26,876 bases of DNA from Oscillospiraceae bacterium (GTDB taxonomy: Bacteria > Bacillota > Clostridia > Oscillospirales > Oscillospiraceae): contig JAJPXI010000207.1 in assembly GCA_021205585.1 (NCBI GenBank), positions 52,930 through 79,805 of the forward strand. The letters run 5' to 3'. This document shows positions 6,333-13,218 of the stretch, piece after piece; the first letter of the stretch is position 1, and each line of letters starts with the position of its first letter. Both the position numbers and the translations under genes were made by a program. Below the pieces are notes generated by a model that was given only the letters and a program-made list of their open reading frames with translations, did no database searches and was not told the origin of the DNA.

Positions 6333-7178
6333 ATGAGCAATAGTTCTTTGGTTACTTATACCAATATCAGCCCTAATAAAACTAGCCCAAGGACGCACGC
6401 AATTGACACTATTACTATCCACTGTGTAGTCGGCCAGTGGACAGCCAAACAGATTTGCGATTATTTTTCCAGCAGCAGCCGTCAGGCATCGTGCAACTAT
6501 GGCGTTGGCAAGGATGGCTCTATCGGTCTGTGTGTCAATGAGTCTGACCGCAGCTGGTGTAGCAGCAATCGCACGAACGACCATCGGGCAATTACAATTG
6601 AGACCGCAAGCGACACGTCTGACCCCTATGCCGTGACAGATGCTGCGTATAACGCATTGATTAAACTTGTGGCCGACATTTGCCAGCGCAATGGCATCAG
6701 CCAGCTTATTTGGAGCGACACCAAGAGCGACCGAGTGAATCATAAAAATGGTTGTAATATGACTGTTCACCGCGACTTTGCAAATAAGGCTTGCCCTGGC
6801 GAGTATTTGTACAGCCGGATGTCCGACATTGCTGCAAAAGTCAATGCTATTCTGGCTTCCGGAACTGCCGCCACTACGACCGCCGCTACTACAACCACTT
6901 CTTCTACTACTACCGCGACTACATCTACTGAGGAGGATGATGAAATGAGTTACGACCAGTTTAAAACCTATATGACCCAGTATCGCAAGGAGCTTCAGGA
7001 CAACGATTCCGGAACCTGGAGTTCTGACGACCGTGACTGGGCTATTTCCGCCGGTCTGTTTGTCGGCAGCGGAACCACTTCCAGCGGCGATCCCAATTAT
7101 ATGTGGGAAGACTTCCTGACCCGCGAGCAGGCGGCGGCCCTGTTCCATCGTTTGGCCACGAAGTATAACCTGGGATGA
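6333..7178 (+). CDS. Phage endolysin, N-acetylmuramoyl-L-alanine amidase (Amidase_2) with SLH-like C-terminus
   Basis: This encodes 281 residues. I place the start at ATG 6333, which follows GAGGTGAATAAT; the longer open frame overlaps the holin. The N-terminal domain (about 20-172) is a zinc amidase that cleaves the bond between MurNAc and L-Ala. Expected zinc ligands are His30 (TITIHCVV), His146 (MTVHRDF) and Cys154 (ANKACPG). A low-complexity Ala/Thr linker spans about 176-199. The C-terminal part (about 205-281) has the pattern DRDWAISAGLFVGSG and MWEDFLTREQAAALFHRL, like a single S-layer-homology repeat, probably for cell-wall binding. There is no signal peptide, so release depends on the holin. 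The stop overlaps the next ATG by 4 bases. Confidence 0.92.
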   Translation: MSNSSLVTYTNISPNKTSPRTHAIDTITIHCVVGQWTAKQICDYFSSSSRQASCNYGVGKDGSIGLCVNESDRSWCSSNRTNDHRAITIETASDTSDPYAVTDAAYNALIKLVADICQRNGISQLIWSDTKSDRVNHKNGCNMTVHRDFANKACPGEYLYSRMSDIAAKVNAILASGTAATTTAATTTTSSTTTATTSTEEDDEMSYDQFKTYMTQYRKELQDNDSGTWSSDDRDWAISAGLFVGSGTTSSGDPNYMWEDFLTREQAAALFHRLATKYNLG

Positions 7179-7483
7179 TTAAGCATCTAAAGAGCCTTGG
7201 CTTTACCAATCGACTGGCTCTGATTTTGGTGTTGTTGTTGATTGGGATGGTGACGGGCGGCTTTTACTTAGCCGTCCGTTCCATCGAGGCCAGCTTCACC
7301 GGCGCTTTGTATTGTTACACGGTAATTGCCACGCCGCTTGGCACTGCTCTATCTGTAGTGCTGGCAAAAGTCGTCGATAAAAACAAGGCAGAAAATACGG
7401 ATAATGGAAAGGGTGTAAAGTTTGCGGCGGCAGAGGCCAGAAACTTTATTGAGGACTACGATGTGGAGAGTCCGCCCATCTAA
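7175..7483 (+). CDS. Small two-span membrane protein after the endolysin (holin-like)
   Basis: This encodes 102 residues starting at ATG 7175, which overlaps the amidase stop (ATGA). Two hydrophobic stretches are visible, about residues 13-35 (LALILVLLLIGMVTGGFYLA) and 42-64 (GALYCYTVIATPLGTALSVV). A charged C-terminal tail follows, with acidic residues at the end. The layout and place suggest a second holin, anti-holin or spanin-like accessory of the lysis module. I do not recognise a named family. Confidence 0.6.
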   Translation: MIKHLKSLGFTNRLALILVLLLIGMVTGGFYLAVRSIEASFTGALYCYTVIATPLGTALSVVLAKVVDKNKAENTDNGKGVKFAAAEARNFIEDYDVESPPI

Positions 7484-7498
7484 GCAAAGGAGCTGAAT

Positions 7499-7783
7499 AT
7501 GTACAATATTATGATTGCCAAGTCCAAGCGTGACGACTACGCTTCTCTGTACCAGTTTATGACTTGCACAGTTGACGGCGAAGTCGCTCCTCTTGAAATT
7601 GAGAGCAAAGAAGACCTGGACACTAGAATTGAAAAGATGCTGAATGACGGCGGCTATTCAAAGTCCGATTTTATCGTCGTCGAGGTTGTGGATTACACCA
7701 TCGACGCTACCGATTACACGGACGACGAGGACACCACCGACACCACTGACAGCACAGACAACACGGATAGTTCTGACACTTAA
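7499..7783 (+). CDS. Hypothetical phage protein with Asp/Thr-rich tail
   Basis: This encodes 94 residues with AAAGGAG ten bases before ATG 7499. The N-terminal two thirds look globular (IMIAKSKRDDYASLYQF; DGEVAPLEIESKEDLDTRIE). The last 30 residues are a low-complexity run of Asp and Thr (DYTDDEDTTDTTDSTDNTDS). Similar acidic tails on small proteins are found at the end of lysis operons, but the role is unknown. A strong hairpin follows the stop, so this is probably the last gene of the late operon. Confidence 0.55.
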   Translation: MYNIMIAKSKRDDYASLYQFMTCTVDGEVAPLEIESKEDLDTRIEKMLNDGGYSKSDFIVVEVVDYTIDATDYTDDEDTTDTTDSTDNTDSSDT

Positions 7784-7789
7784 TACGCA

Positions 7790-7824
7790 GAGAACCCCGG
7801 TTGGTTCATTCCGGCCGGGGTCTC
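7790..7824 (+). terminator. Strong hairpin, end of late phage operon
   Basis: An 11-bp stem (7794-7804 with 7811-7821, including two G-T pairs) around the loop TTCATT is extended by GAG/CTC past one bulged A. It begins 7 bases after the last late gene and precedes a new promoter. No T-run follows, so termination may be incomplete or factor-dependent. Confidence 0.6.
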
Positions 7825-7832
7825 CCGAGTGG

Positions 7833-7861
7833 TTGAAGTTCAAGAACAAATGTGGTATACT
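7833..7861 (+). promoter_or_regulatory. Promoter of the HipA-like unit
   Basis: A -35 box TTGAAG (7833-7838) and a -10 box TATACT (7856-7861) are separated by 17 bases, close to the housekeeping sigma consensus. It lies after the late-operon hairpin and 38 bases before the 63-aa gene, so this unit can be expressed in the lysogen independently of late transcription. Confidence 0.7.
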
Positions 7862-7899
7862 ATATTTAGAAACCAAGCCGACGGTTAGGAAGTGTGTAT

Positions 7900-8091
7900 A
7901 TGCCTACCTCAAGCATTTTTACACAGGTCGAAATCACAACGCCAGAACAGGCGGAAAGGTTTTTGACGGCCTTGGAGGAGTCCGAAAAGGCGCAGGCTAA
8001 TAAGAAGGAACGAACCACACCTGCTATCCATATTATGCGCAACAAGGATGAGGTTCGCAAGTTGATGGCAAAGAGGGTTCCTAATTTATAA
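7900..8091 (+). CDS. 63-aa protein paired with the HipA-like kinase
   Basis: ATG 7900 is preceded by TAGGAAG at good spacing; a GTG at 7894 is too close to that site. The product is hydrophilic and helical (TTPEQAERFLTALEESEKAQ) with a basic C-terminus (RNKDEVRKLMAKRVPNL). It lies 22 bases before the HipA-like gene, in the same transcript. Position suggests a cognate antitoxin or accessory. However, it lacks a visible helix-turn-helix like HipB, and I cannot assign a family. Similar small genes accompany HipA-like kinases in gut Clostridia mobile elements. Confidence 0.65.
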   Translation: MPTSSIFTQVEITTPEQAERFLTALEESEKAQANKKERTTPAIHIMRNKDEVRKLMAKRVPNL

Positions 8092-8113
8092 ATAATGAAG
8101 CGGAGGTGCGAGT

Positions 8114-9250
8114 ATGAATTACGAGCTACGTCATTTTGACACACCATTACTTCGCTTCTCCGCGACTGAGGACAGCAACAACCCAGAGGTTGAGATTCTG
8201 TGGAAGAACGCCGAAAAGGAGTATCTTCTACCCCTCGACCTTGTTGTAAGCGGAGACGGCGTTGCTAAGTGGCTGAAGCGCAGAACTATTCCAAAGAACA
8301 GAGCCTATGTTCATAGCTTTTTGAGCAGGTGCGGACTTAATCTGAACCGCCCAATTAGTATTATTAAGGTGTCCAAGGGGCTGTCTCTAAACGATTGCTA
8401 CTGGGTCGTTGAAGAAGACTTCGATGGTAGCTTCGATAAGTACAACCTATATGACAATAACTTTAGCCAGGTTCTTGCCCTGATTGCATTCACTGGTTAT
8501 GGTAGTAGTATCCGTACTTCTATGGCGTCTTGCCCTGAGTTTACAACCAATGGTATGCTGCCAAAATGCTGGCGGCGTCAGAATGGCCAGGTTAAACTTT
8601 ATAAAGGTGGGACGACCGGAGCGTCCAATACAGGGAATGAGCCATATTCAGAGTTTTACGCTTACCAGATTGCGAAGGCTATGGATGTTAATGCAATCCC
8701 CTACAGTCTATCAAAATGGAAAGGCGTGCTGTGTTCCACTTGTGATCTGTTTACAAGCAAGGAGCGATCTTTCATCCCTGTCGGTCGTATCGTAGCTACC
8801 GGCGGTATGGAAGCCGTTAGGAAGTATTATAAAAGTCTCGGTGAGGAATTCACCAAGTCGCTTGACGATATGATAGTGCTGGACTCGCTGATTTGCAATA
8901 CCGATAGACATTTTGGAAACTTTGGTTTCCTGATTGATAATAAGACCAACAAGATTATTGCGCCAGCGCCGTTATTTGACCACGGCAATGCCTTGTTTAA
9001 TTATGCTGGCAAAAATGATATAGTGTCTGAGGAATCTCTAAGGCGTTATGTGGATACCCTTCTGCCGTGTGTATATGATGATTTTGTATCTGAGGCCAGA
9101 GCGGTTCTAACTCTTGAGCATAGGGAAAGTCTCAGACATTTGCTCGACTTTAGTTTCAAAAAACACTCACGATATAACTTGCCGAGCGGTCGTCTGAAAC
9201 TGATCGAGAAGCAGATTCGACTGCGGGCAAAAGAATTACTGGACAAATAA
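8114..9250 (+). CDS. HipA-like protein kinase
   Basis: This encodes 378 residues with a GGAGG site before ATG 8114. The kinase fold is recognisable: an ATP-binding strand with Lys near 161-166 (VKLYKGG), a conserved acidic segment (NEPYSEFYAYQIAKAM), a catalytic loop at 262-270 (NTDRHFGNFG) and a metal-binding FDHG at 288-291 in place of DFG. This is the pattern of HipA-family Ser/Thr kinases, some of which phosphorylate tRNA synthetases and cause growth arrest. The N-terminal 110 residues differ from classical HipA. It is co-transcribed with the 63-aa gene from its own promoter and closed by an intrinsic terminator, so it is a lysogen-expressed cargo gene. It could serve as a toxin, a defence gene or a prophage-maintenance factor; the substrate is unknown. 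Confidence 0.8.
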   Translation: MNYELRHFDTPLLRFSATEDSNNPEVEILWKNAEKEYLLPLDLVVSGDGVAKWLKRRTIPKNRAYVHSFLSRCGLNLNRPISIIKVSKGLSLNDCYWVVEEDFDGSFDKYNLYDNNFSQVLALIAFTGYGSSIRTSMASCPEFTTNGMLPKCWRRQNGQVKLYKGGTTGASNTGNEPYSEFYAYQIAKAMDVNAIPYSLSKWKGVLCSTCDLFTSKERSFIPVGRIVATGGMEAVRKYYKSLGEEFTKSLDDMIVLDSLICNTDRHFGNFGFLIDNKTNKIIAPAPLFDHGNALFNYAGKNDIVSEESLRRYVDTLLPCVYDDFVSEARAVLTLEHRESLRHLLDFSFKKHSRYNLPSGRLKLIEKQIRLRAKELLDK

Positions 9251-9264
9251 GACAAATGACAAAT

Positions 9265-9295
9265 CCCGGCTGGATTATCCAGCCGGGTCTTTTTA
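9265..9295 (+). terminator. Intrinsic terminator after the HipA-like gene
   Basis: The 9-bp stem CCCGGCTGG/CCAGCCGGG has loop ATTAT and is followed by TCTTTTT. It begins 15 bases after the HipA-like stop codon. Confidence 0.9.
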
Positions 9296-9333
9296 TTATC
9301 AGATAACATATAGTAAATGGAGGTGGTGCATAG

Positions 9334-9474
9334 ATGAATGACGAGTATCAAATTTGTAGGAATGTATTTCTTGGTGGAGCTGATGCCCCGTCGAAGGAAT
9401 TGTTTACGCGACTATGGGCACAGCTCATCAGCGATATGGAAGAAGAAAAAGATGTGGTGGCAAGCAGTCCGTAA
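9334..9474 (+). CDS. 46-aa protein preceding the serine recombinase
   Basis: ATG 9334 follows a strong GGAGGTGG site, and the frame closes at TAA 9472-9474. The product (MNDEYQICRNVFLGGADAPS, then a Trp-containing helix and an acidic tail EEEKDVV) is like short proteins that often precede large serine recombinases in Firmicute prophages. It might be an excision-related factor, but no function is known to me. The recombinase follows 50 bases later behind its own -10 element. Confidence 0.6.
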   Translation: MNDEYQICRNVFLGGADAPSKELFTRLWAQLISDMEEEKDVVASSP

Positions 9475-9477
9475 TTG

Positions 9478-9486
9478 TGCTATAAT
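9478..9486 (+). promoter_or_regulatory. Extended -10 promoter for the recombinase
   Basis: TGC followed by TATAAT (9481-9486) is a perfect extended -10. The -35 region is poor, which is tolerated for extended -10 promoters. The start site would fall about 30 bases before the recombinase start, giving the recombinase its own weak promoter. Confidence 0.6.
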
Positions 9487-9524
9487 AGCATTATGGACAG
9501 CTTGTCCTTTAAGGAGGATGAGCA

Positions 9525-11081
9525 TTGAAGGTTGCAATTTATTGCAGATTGTCCGAGGAGGACAGAGACAAGAAGTTTGAAACCGACGACAGCAACAGCA
9601 TACAGAACCAGAAATCAATGTTGTTGCAATACTCAGCAGAACAGGGGTGGGAAGTTTATAATATCTACAGCGACGACGATTATGCTGGTTCCGACCGCCG
9701 CCGCCCAGAGTTCAATAGGCTGCTGAAGGACGCGGAGCAAAGAAGGTTCGATGTTGTTCTCTGTAAAACGCAATCCAGATTCACCAGAGAATTAGAGCTT
9801 GTTGAGAAGTATATCCACGGCCTCTTCCCTCTTTGGGGTATCCGGTTTGTCAGCATTGTTGACAACGCGGATACGGCTAATAAGGGAAATAAGAAGTCTC
9901 GGCAAATCAACGGACTCGTCAATGAGTGGTATCTGGAGGATATGTCGGAGAATATCAAGAGCGTCCTTACTAATCGCCGCCAAAACGGCTATCACATTGG
10001 AGCCTTTGCACTGTATGGATACGCAAAAGACCCAGACCAAAAGGGACACCTGATTATTGACGAAGAAGCTGCCGCCGTTGTGCGCGAGGTCTTTGTGATG
10101 TTCTCTCAAGGATACGGCAAAACAGCAATTGCCAGGTCTTTGAACGACCGTGGTATTCCAAACCCGACCGAATACAAACGGCGCAAGGGATTGCGGTATA
10201 AGTCTCCAGAGACCAGAAACAGCACGCTTTGGAAGTATTTTAGCATTTCCGATATGCTAACAAACGAAATCTATATCGGGAATATGGTTCAGGGGAAATA
10301 CGGAAGCGTGTCCTACAAGACTAAACAGAACAAGCCACGTCCAAGGAGCGAGTGGATTGTCGTTGAGGGAACGCACGAACCGATTATTGACCGGGCCTTG
10401 TGGGACAGAGTGCAAGCGCTGATTGCACAAAAGGCGAAGCCGTTTACGAATGGGAAAATCGGACTGTTTGCAAGAAAGGCTCGATGTGCCAACTGCGGGT
10501 ATGTCATGCGATCATCTAAGTGTCACGGCGAACAGCGGTATCTACAGTGCCCAGAACACCATGTTGCAAAGGATGCCTGCGAGGGGGCGTTCATCTCTGT
10601 TAAGAAGCTGGAAAGCATTGTGTTGGCAGAGTTGAAGAAACTAATGGCCGAATATTTGGACAAAGACGAAGTCGCTAGGAGCCTTGAATTCCGCAACAAT
10701 GTCCAGGAACAAAAAGCACAGCAGTCCTCTAATATCGCATCCTACCAAAAGAAAATTGAGGAACTGTCTAAGGGTATCCGAGAACTTTATCTGGACAAAG
10801 TGCGTGGCATTATTAACGAAGCGGACTATGTAGAGATGTCTGAGAAGTTTGCGACCGAACGCAGTAGCTTCGAGCAGATGGTTGTTGCAGCCGAGAAGCG
10901 GATTGCCGAATTGGATAAGAGACTTGCAAATGGAGATAACCGGCTGGAAATTGTTGAGCGGTATATGAACCTGGAACACCTGAATCGTGAGATTGTAGAA
11001 TTGCTCATTGATTATATATCTGTTGGTAAACGCATTCCCGGAACAAGGGATGTTCCGGTAGAGATTCACTGGAATTTCTAA
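9525..11081 (+). CDS. int: Large serine recombinase (phage integrase)
   Basis: This encodes 518 residues starting at TTG 9525, with a perfect AAGGAGG seven bases upstream. The N-terminal resolvase domain (1 to about 150) has the catalytic Ser10 in VAIYCRLSEED and the conserved CKTQSRFTRELELVEKY. A recombinase domain follows (about 165-290, IPNPTEYKRRKG ... EIYIGNMVQGKYG). Next is a zinc ribbon with Cys321, Cys324, Cys342 and Cys352, then a long coiled coil (about 380-475). This layout is that of phiC31/TP901-type integrases, which recombine attP and attB and need a directionality factor for excision. The gene ends about 100 bases before the phage-host junction, as is usual for this class. Confidence 0.95.
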   Translation: MKVAIYCRLSEEDRDKKFETDDSNSIQNQKSMLLQYSAEQGWEVYNIYSDDDYAGSDRRRPEFNRLLKDAEQRRFDVVLCKTQSRFTRELELVEKYIHGLFPLWGIRFVSIVDNADTANKGNKKSRQINGLVNEWYLEDMSENIKSVLTNRRQNGYHIGAFALYGYAKDPDQKGHLIIDEEAAAVVREVFVMFSQGYGKTAIARSLNDRGIPNPTEYKRRKGLRYKSPETRNSTLWKYFSISDMLTNEIYIGNMVQGKYGSVSYKTKQNKPRPRSEWIVVEGTHEPIIDRALWDRVQALIAQKAKPFTNGKIGLFARKARCANCGYVMRSSKCHGEQRYLQCPEHHVAKDACEGAFISVKKLESIVLAELKKLMAEYLDKDEVARSLEFRNNVQEQKAQQSSNIASYQKKIEELSKGIRELYLDKVRGIINEADYVEMSEKFATERSSFEQMVVAAEKRIAELDKRLANGDNRLEIVERYMNLEHLNREIVELLIDYISVGKRIPGTRDVPVEIHWNF

Positions 11082-11200
11082 ATCGGACGAAGTTTGTTCT
11101 TATGAAGTAGCAGCACCCCAAAATTGGGAAAATTATGCTCATTGAGTTCTCAACGTTTTTAGACGAGGTTGGACATACAAAGTTGCAGGAGAGCAGAAGG
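11082..11200. other. Right attachment site (attR) region
   Basis: Between the recombinase stop and codon-level similarity to CotJC, the sequence changes from AT-rich phage DNA to GC-rich host DNA. In the cotJC frame a stop occurs at 11143-11145 and the frame is open from 11146. Residues encoded before about 11182 do not look like CotJC. From GCAGGAGAGCAG (11185) onward they do (AGEQKARATYDN). The crossover therefore lies close to 11180-11195. The exact core cannot be set without the left end or an uninfected relative. Confidence 0.8.
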
Positions 11201-11382
11201 CCCGCGCAACCTACGACAACATCCTGCGCCTGTCCGACGACCCGGACGTCAACGACGTCATCCGTTTCCTGCGGGAGCGGGAGGTGGTCCACTTCCAGCG
11301 CTTCGGCGAGGCGGTGCGCCTGGCCAAAGAGAAGATGGACCAGAAGAACGTCTACTTCACCAACCCCAGCTTCGATGGCTGA
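11185..11382 (+). pseudogene. cotJC: 3' fragment of cotJC, interrupted by the prophage
   Basis: The frame encodes about 66 residues, AGEQKARATYDNILRLSDDP through FLREREVVHFQRFGEAVRLA to NPSFDG and a stop at 11380-11382. From memory this matches the C-terminus of CotJC, a manganese-catalase-like spore-coat protein (B. subtilis: AAEEKARATY, then LSDDPDLNDSLRFLREREIV). CotJC has about 190 residues, so roughly the first two thirds lie on the far side of the prophage, outside the window. The fragment lacks a start and ribosome binding site, so the lysogen should make no complete CotJC from this copy unless the phage excises. A terminator follows it. Confidence 0.88.
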
Positions 11383-11401
11383 ATAGGATCCCTCTGGGGA
11401 C

Positions 11402-11444
11402 AAAAAGGGGGCGCGCCGCAGATTTTTTGCGGCGCGCCCTTTTC
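11402..11444. terminator. Bidirectional intrinsic terminator between cotJC and xerD
   Basis: The 12-bp stem GGGCGCGCCGCA (11409-11420) / TGCGGCGCGCCC (11428-11439) has A's before it and TTTT after it, so it can stop transcripts from both strands. It separates the converging cotJC and xerD. Confidence 0.9.
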
Positions 11445-11461
11445 GGCTTTGTCCGGCCTGT

Positions 11462-12352
11462 TCAGCTGATTTTCTGCGCCCTGGGGTGGGCCTTGGCGTA
11501 GACCGCTTTCAGCTTCTGCCCCACCACCTGGGTGTAAATCTGGGTGGAGGAGATGTCCGAGTGGCCCAGCATTTCCTGGATGGAGCGCAGATCCGCGCCG
11601 TTTTCCAGCAGGTGCGCGGCAAAGGAGTGGCGCAGGGTGTGGGGGGTGATGTCCTTATAGATTTTCGCCTTCTCCTGGTAAAATTTAATGATTTTCCAAA
11701 AGCCCTGGCGGGACAGGCGGTGGCCGGTCAGGTTGACGAACAGGGCGGTTTCCTCCTGTTGCAGCACCAGTTGGGGGCGCACCCGCTCCAGGTACTCCCG
11801 CAGAATCTGCACGGCGGCGGGGTACAAGGGGATCATACGCCGCTTGCCCCGGCTTTCGCAGTAGAGCAGATCGGCGGACAGGTTCAAATCGTCCACGTTC
11901 AGGCCGATAAGCTCGGAAACCCGGATACCCGTGGCGTACAGCAGCTCCAGCATGGCTTTGTCCCGGAAACCTTTGGCGTCCCGGCAGTCCGGCTGGGCCA
12001 GCAGCAAATCCACCTCATTGTGGGACAAAATTTCCGGCAGCTTGCGCTCCGCCCTGGCGAAAGTGACCTCCTTGGCCGGGTTGGATTGCGCCAGGCCGGC
12101 CGATTGGAGGTATGTATAAAAGGATTTCAGCGAGGCGACGCTCCGGGTGGCGGTGGCCGCAGACTTCCCCTGGAGCAGCAGGGTGTTCCGATAGGCCTCC
12201 ACCCTGCCGCCGTCCACCTGTTCCGGCGAAATGCCCAGGGTGGACAGATAGCTCAAAAACTGGCGCACATCCCGCAGATAGGAGCTGACCGTGTTGGCGC
12301 TGGCCCGCTTTTCCGTGCACAGCCAGCGCTCATATTCGGTTAAATCATACAT
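11462..12352 (-). CDS. xerD: Site-specific tyrosine recombinase XerD
   Basis: This encodes 296 residues, normal for XerC/XerD. The N-terminal SAM-like core-binding domain (1 to about 85) holds ANTVSSYLRDVRQFLSYL. The catalytic residues are all visible: Arg144 (TGIRVSEL), Lys170 (ESRGKRR), His238 and Arg241 (PHTLRHSF), His264 (LGHSD) and the nucleophile Tyr273 (TQIYTQV). It resolves chromosome dimers at dif together with XerC and FtsK. The start at 12352 has AGAAGG at good spacing. It lies downstream of a spoIIM-like gene, as in Bacillus where spoIIM and xerD (ripX) are near each other. The order and length favour XerD over a mobile-element integrase. Confidence 0.9.
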   Translation of the reverse strand: MYDLTEYERWLCTEKRASANTVSSYLRDVRQFLSYLSTLGISPEQVDGGRVEAYRNTLLLQGKSAATATRSVASLKSFYTYLQSAGLAQSNPAKEVTFARAERKLPEILSHNEVDLLLAQPDCRDAKGFRDKAMLELLYATGIRVSELIGLNVDDLNLSADLLYCESRGKRRMIPLYPAAVQILREYLERVRPQLVLQQEETALFVNLTGHRLSRQGFWKIIKFYQEKAKIYKDITPHTLRHSFAAHLLENGADLRSIQEMLGHSDISSTQIYTQVVGQKLKAVYAKAHPRAQKIS

Positions 12353-12385
12353 TCTTCAGCCTTCTCTCTCTTGGGCAAAAGCCCC

Positions 12386-12415
12386 TCTCATACAATCCTC
12401 AACGCGCTTTGCGCT
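12386..12415. repeat. 30-base dispersed motif, copy 1
   Basis: This stretch matches 18299-18328 at 28 of 30 positions; the core is CTCAACGCGCTT. The copies differ at one C/T before the core and one T/C after it. Copy 1 lies just outside the inverted-repeat element 12420-12528, while copy 2 lies inside the element at 18259-18366. Confidence 0.75.
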
Positions 12416-12419
12416 TTTT

Positions 12420-12528
12420 AGGGAAGGACTGATTAAATCGGCAAGAGCGGATGGCGAGAAATTTTGCGACAAAAGAAGGCGCAAAAGTTCCGTCAGCCGC
12501 CGCAGGCGCATTTAATCAGTGCTTCCTT
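12420..12528. repeat. Short inverted-repeat (MITE-like) element A
   Basis: The 19-base ends (12420-12438 and 12510-12528) are inverted copies matching at 17 of 19 positions, with ACTGATTAAAT perfectly conserved. The interior of about 70 bases holds no plausible gene. It lies in the gap between the spoIIM-like gene and xerD. The form suggests a non-autonomous mobile or palindromic intergenic repeat, though it could also fold in RNA and affect xerD read-through. Confidence 0.65.
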
Positions 12529-12537
12529 AGAGGTTCC

Positions 12538-13164
12538 CTATAGAGAAAACGATATCGCCCCGGCCAGCACCTCCACCAGATCCGGGAGCGCGAAATATTC
12601 CAAAACCCCGCACACAAGCAGCCCCAGGGCGCACAGGACACATTGGGGCAAATCCTTTCTGGAGAACAGGGGGGCCGCATTCCGCTCCCCCAGCAGCCGC
12701 CCGGCCAGAGCCGCAGAGCGCAGACAGCCCGGGATCCCCAGCAGGAACAAAACGGTGACACCGAACAGCCCGGAGACGCCGAACACCAGAAAAGCCAGAG
12801 CCAGTCCCGCATATCCGTAGACGCAGAAAAAGGAGGAGACCGCAAAGGAGAGCAGGAACCCCCGGAACAGAAAAGCGACGGGGATCCCAGGCAGTCCAAA
12901 GGGGGTAAAGCTCAGGGCGAGGATGAGCAGGGGCCAGCGCGCCAGCGACCACAGCAGAGCGGCCAGCCGGGGGCGGTACGCGCCGCCGGATTGAATACCG
13001 GACAGGTAGCTTTCCAGGTACTGGCCAAGCGCCCCGTCCTCCGCCTGCCCCGCCAGCAAGCAGCCGGCCAGCGCTCCAAGGAAAAAGAAAATGGACAAAA
13101 GCACCAGCACCGCGACGGCGCCGGAGGACGGCAGGAGCAGAACCCTGCCCGCCCGTTTCCTCAT
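12538..13164 (-). CDS. spoIIM: Stage II sporulation protein M (SpoIIM)-like membrane protein
   Basis: This encodes 208 residues from ATG 13164, chosen because GAGGTG lies 6-8 bases upstream; GTG 13173 and ATG 13170 are too close to it. About five hydrophobic segments are visible: residues about 15-35 (VAVLVLLSIFFFLGALAGCL), 72-92, 94-118 (IPVAFLFRGFLLSFAVSSFF), 120-150 and 180-200. The conserved SpoIIM-like middle part has a Gly-rich turn and FLFRGFLLSFAV. SpoIIM works with SpoIID and SpoIIP in septal peptidoglycan remodelling during engulfment. Its place next to xerD matches Bacillus, which supports the call, but sequence likeness is modest. Confidence 0.65.
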   Translation of the reverse strand: MRKRAGRVLLLPSSGAVAVLVLLSIFFFLGALAGCLLAGQAEDGALGQYLESYLSGIQSGGAYRPRLAALLWSLARWPLLILALSFTPFGLPGIPVAFLFRGFLLSFAVSSFFCVYGYAGLALAFLVFGVSGLFGVTVLFLLGIPGCLRSAALAGRLLGERNAAPLFSRKDLPQCVLCALGLLVCGVLEYFALPDLVEVLAGAISFSL

Positions 13165-13218
13165 GCCCATCACCTCACAGTCCGTACAACCTATGCGCGG
13201 CTGCGGGGGGATAGACCT

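Larger units (their letters stand above)
1..11184 (+). mobile_element. Right part of an integrated temperate phage (prophage)
   Basis: All genes from the window start to about 11081 lie on the plus strand in phage order: tail fibre genes, a diversity-generating retroelement, a holin/amidase lysis module, a HipA-like cargo unit and a large serine recombinase. Many neighbouring genes overlap by 4 bases or are separated by only a ribosome binding site. Codon use is AT-richer than in the DNA after about 11185, where a host reading frame (cotJC) resumes abruptly. The left end, including attL, capsid genes and replication genes, lies outside the window. The recombinase, DGR and lysis genes are all open, so nothing visible shows that the element is dead. 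One small gene (1753-1937) looks decayed. Confidence 0.95.

Noticed and set aside
11117..11128. CCCAAAATTGGG as a terminator of the recombinase gene
   Set aside because: The stem is only about five base pairs with an AT-rich core and has no T-run after it; too weak to call.
11185..11382. cotJC fragment as a phage-carried gene
   Set aside because: Composition matches the host side, no start or ribosome binding site precedes it, and only the C-terminal third is present directly at the junction.
11135..11501. Plus-strand frames starting at 11135 or 11169 as separate genes at the junction
   Set aside because: The frame matching CotJC is the one ending at 11382; the others give Arg/Ser-rich shadow proteins without similarity.
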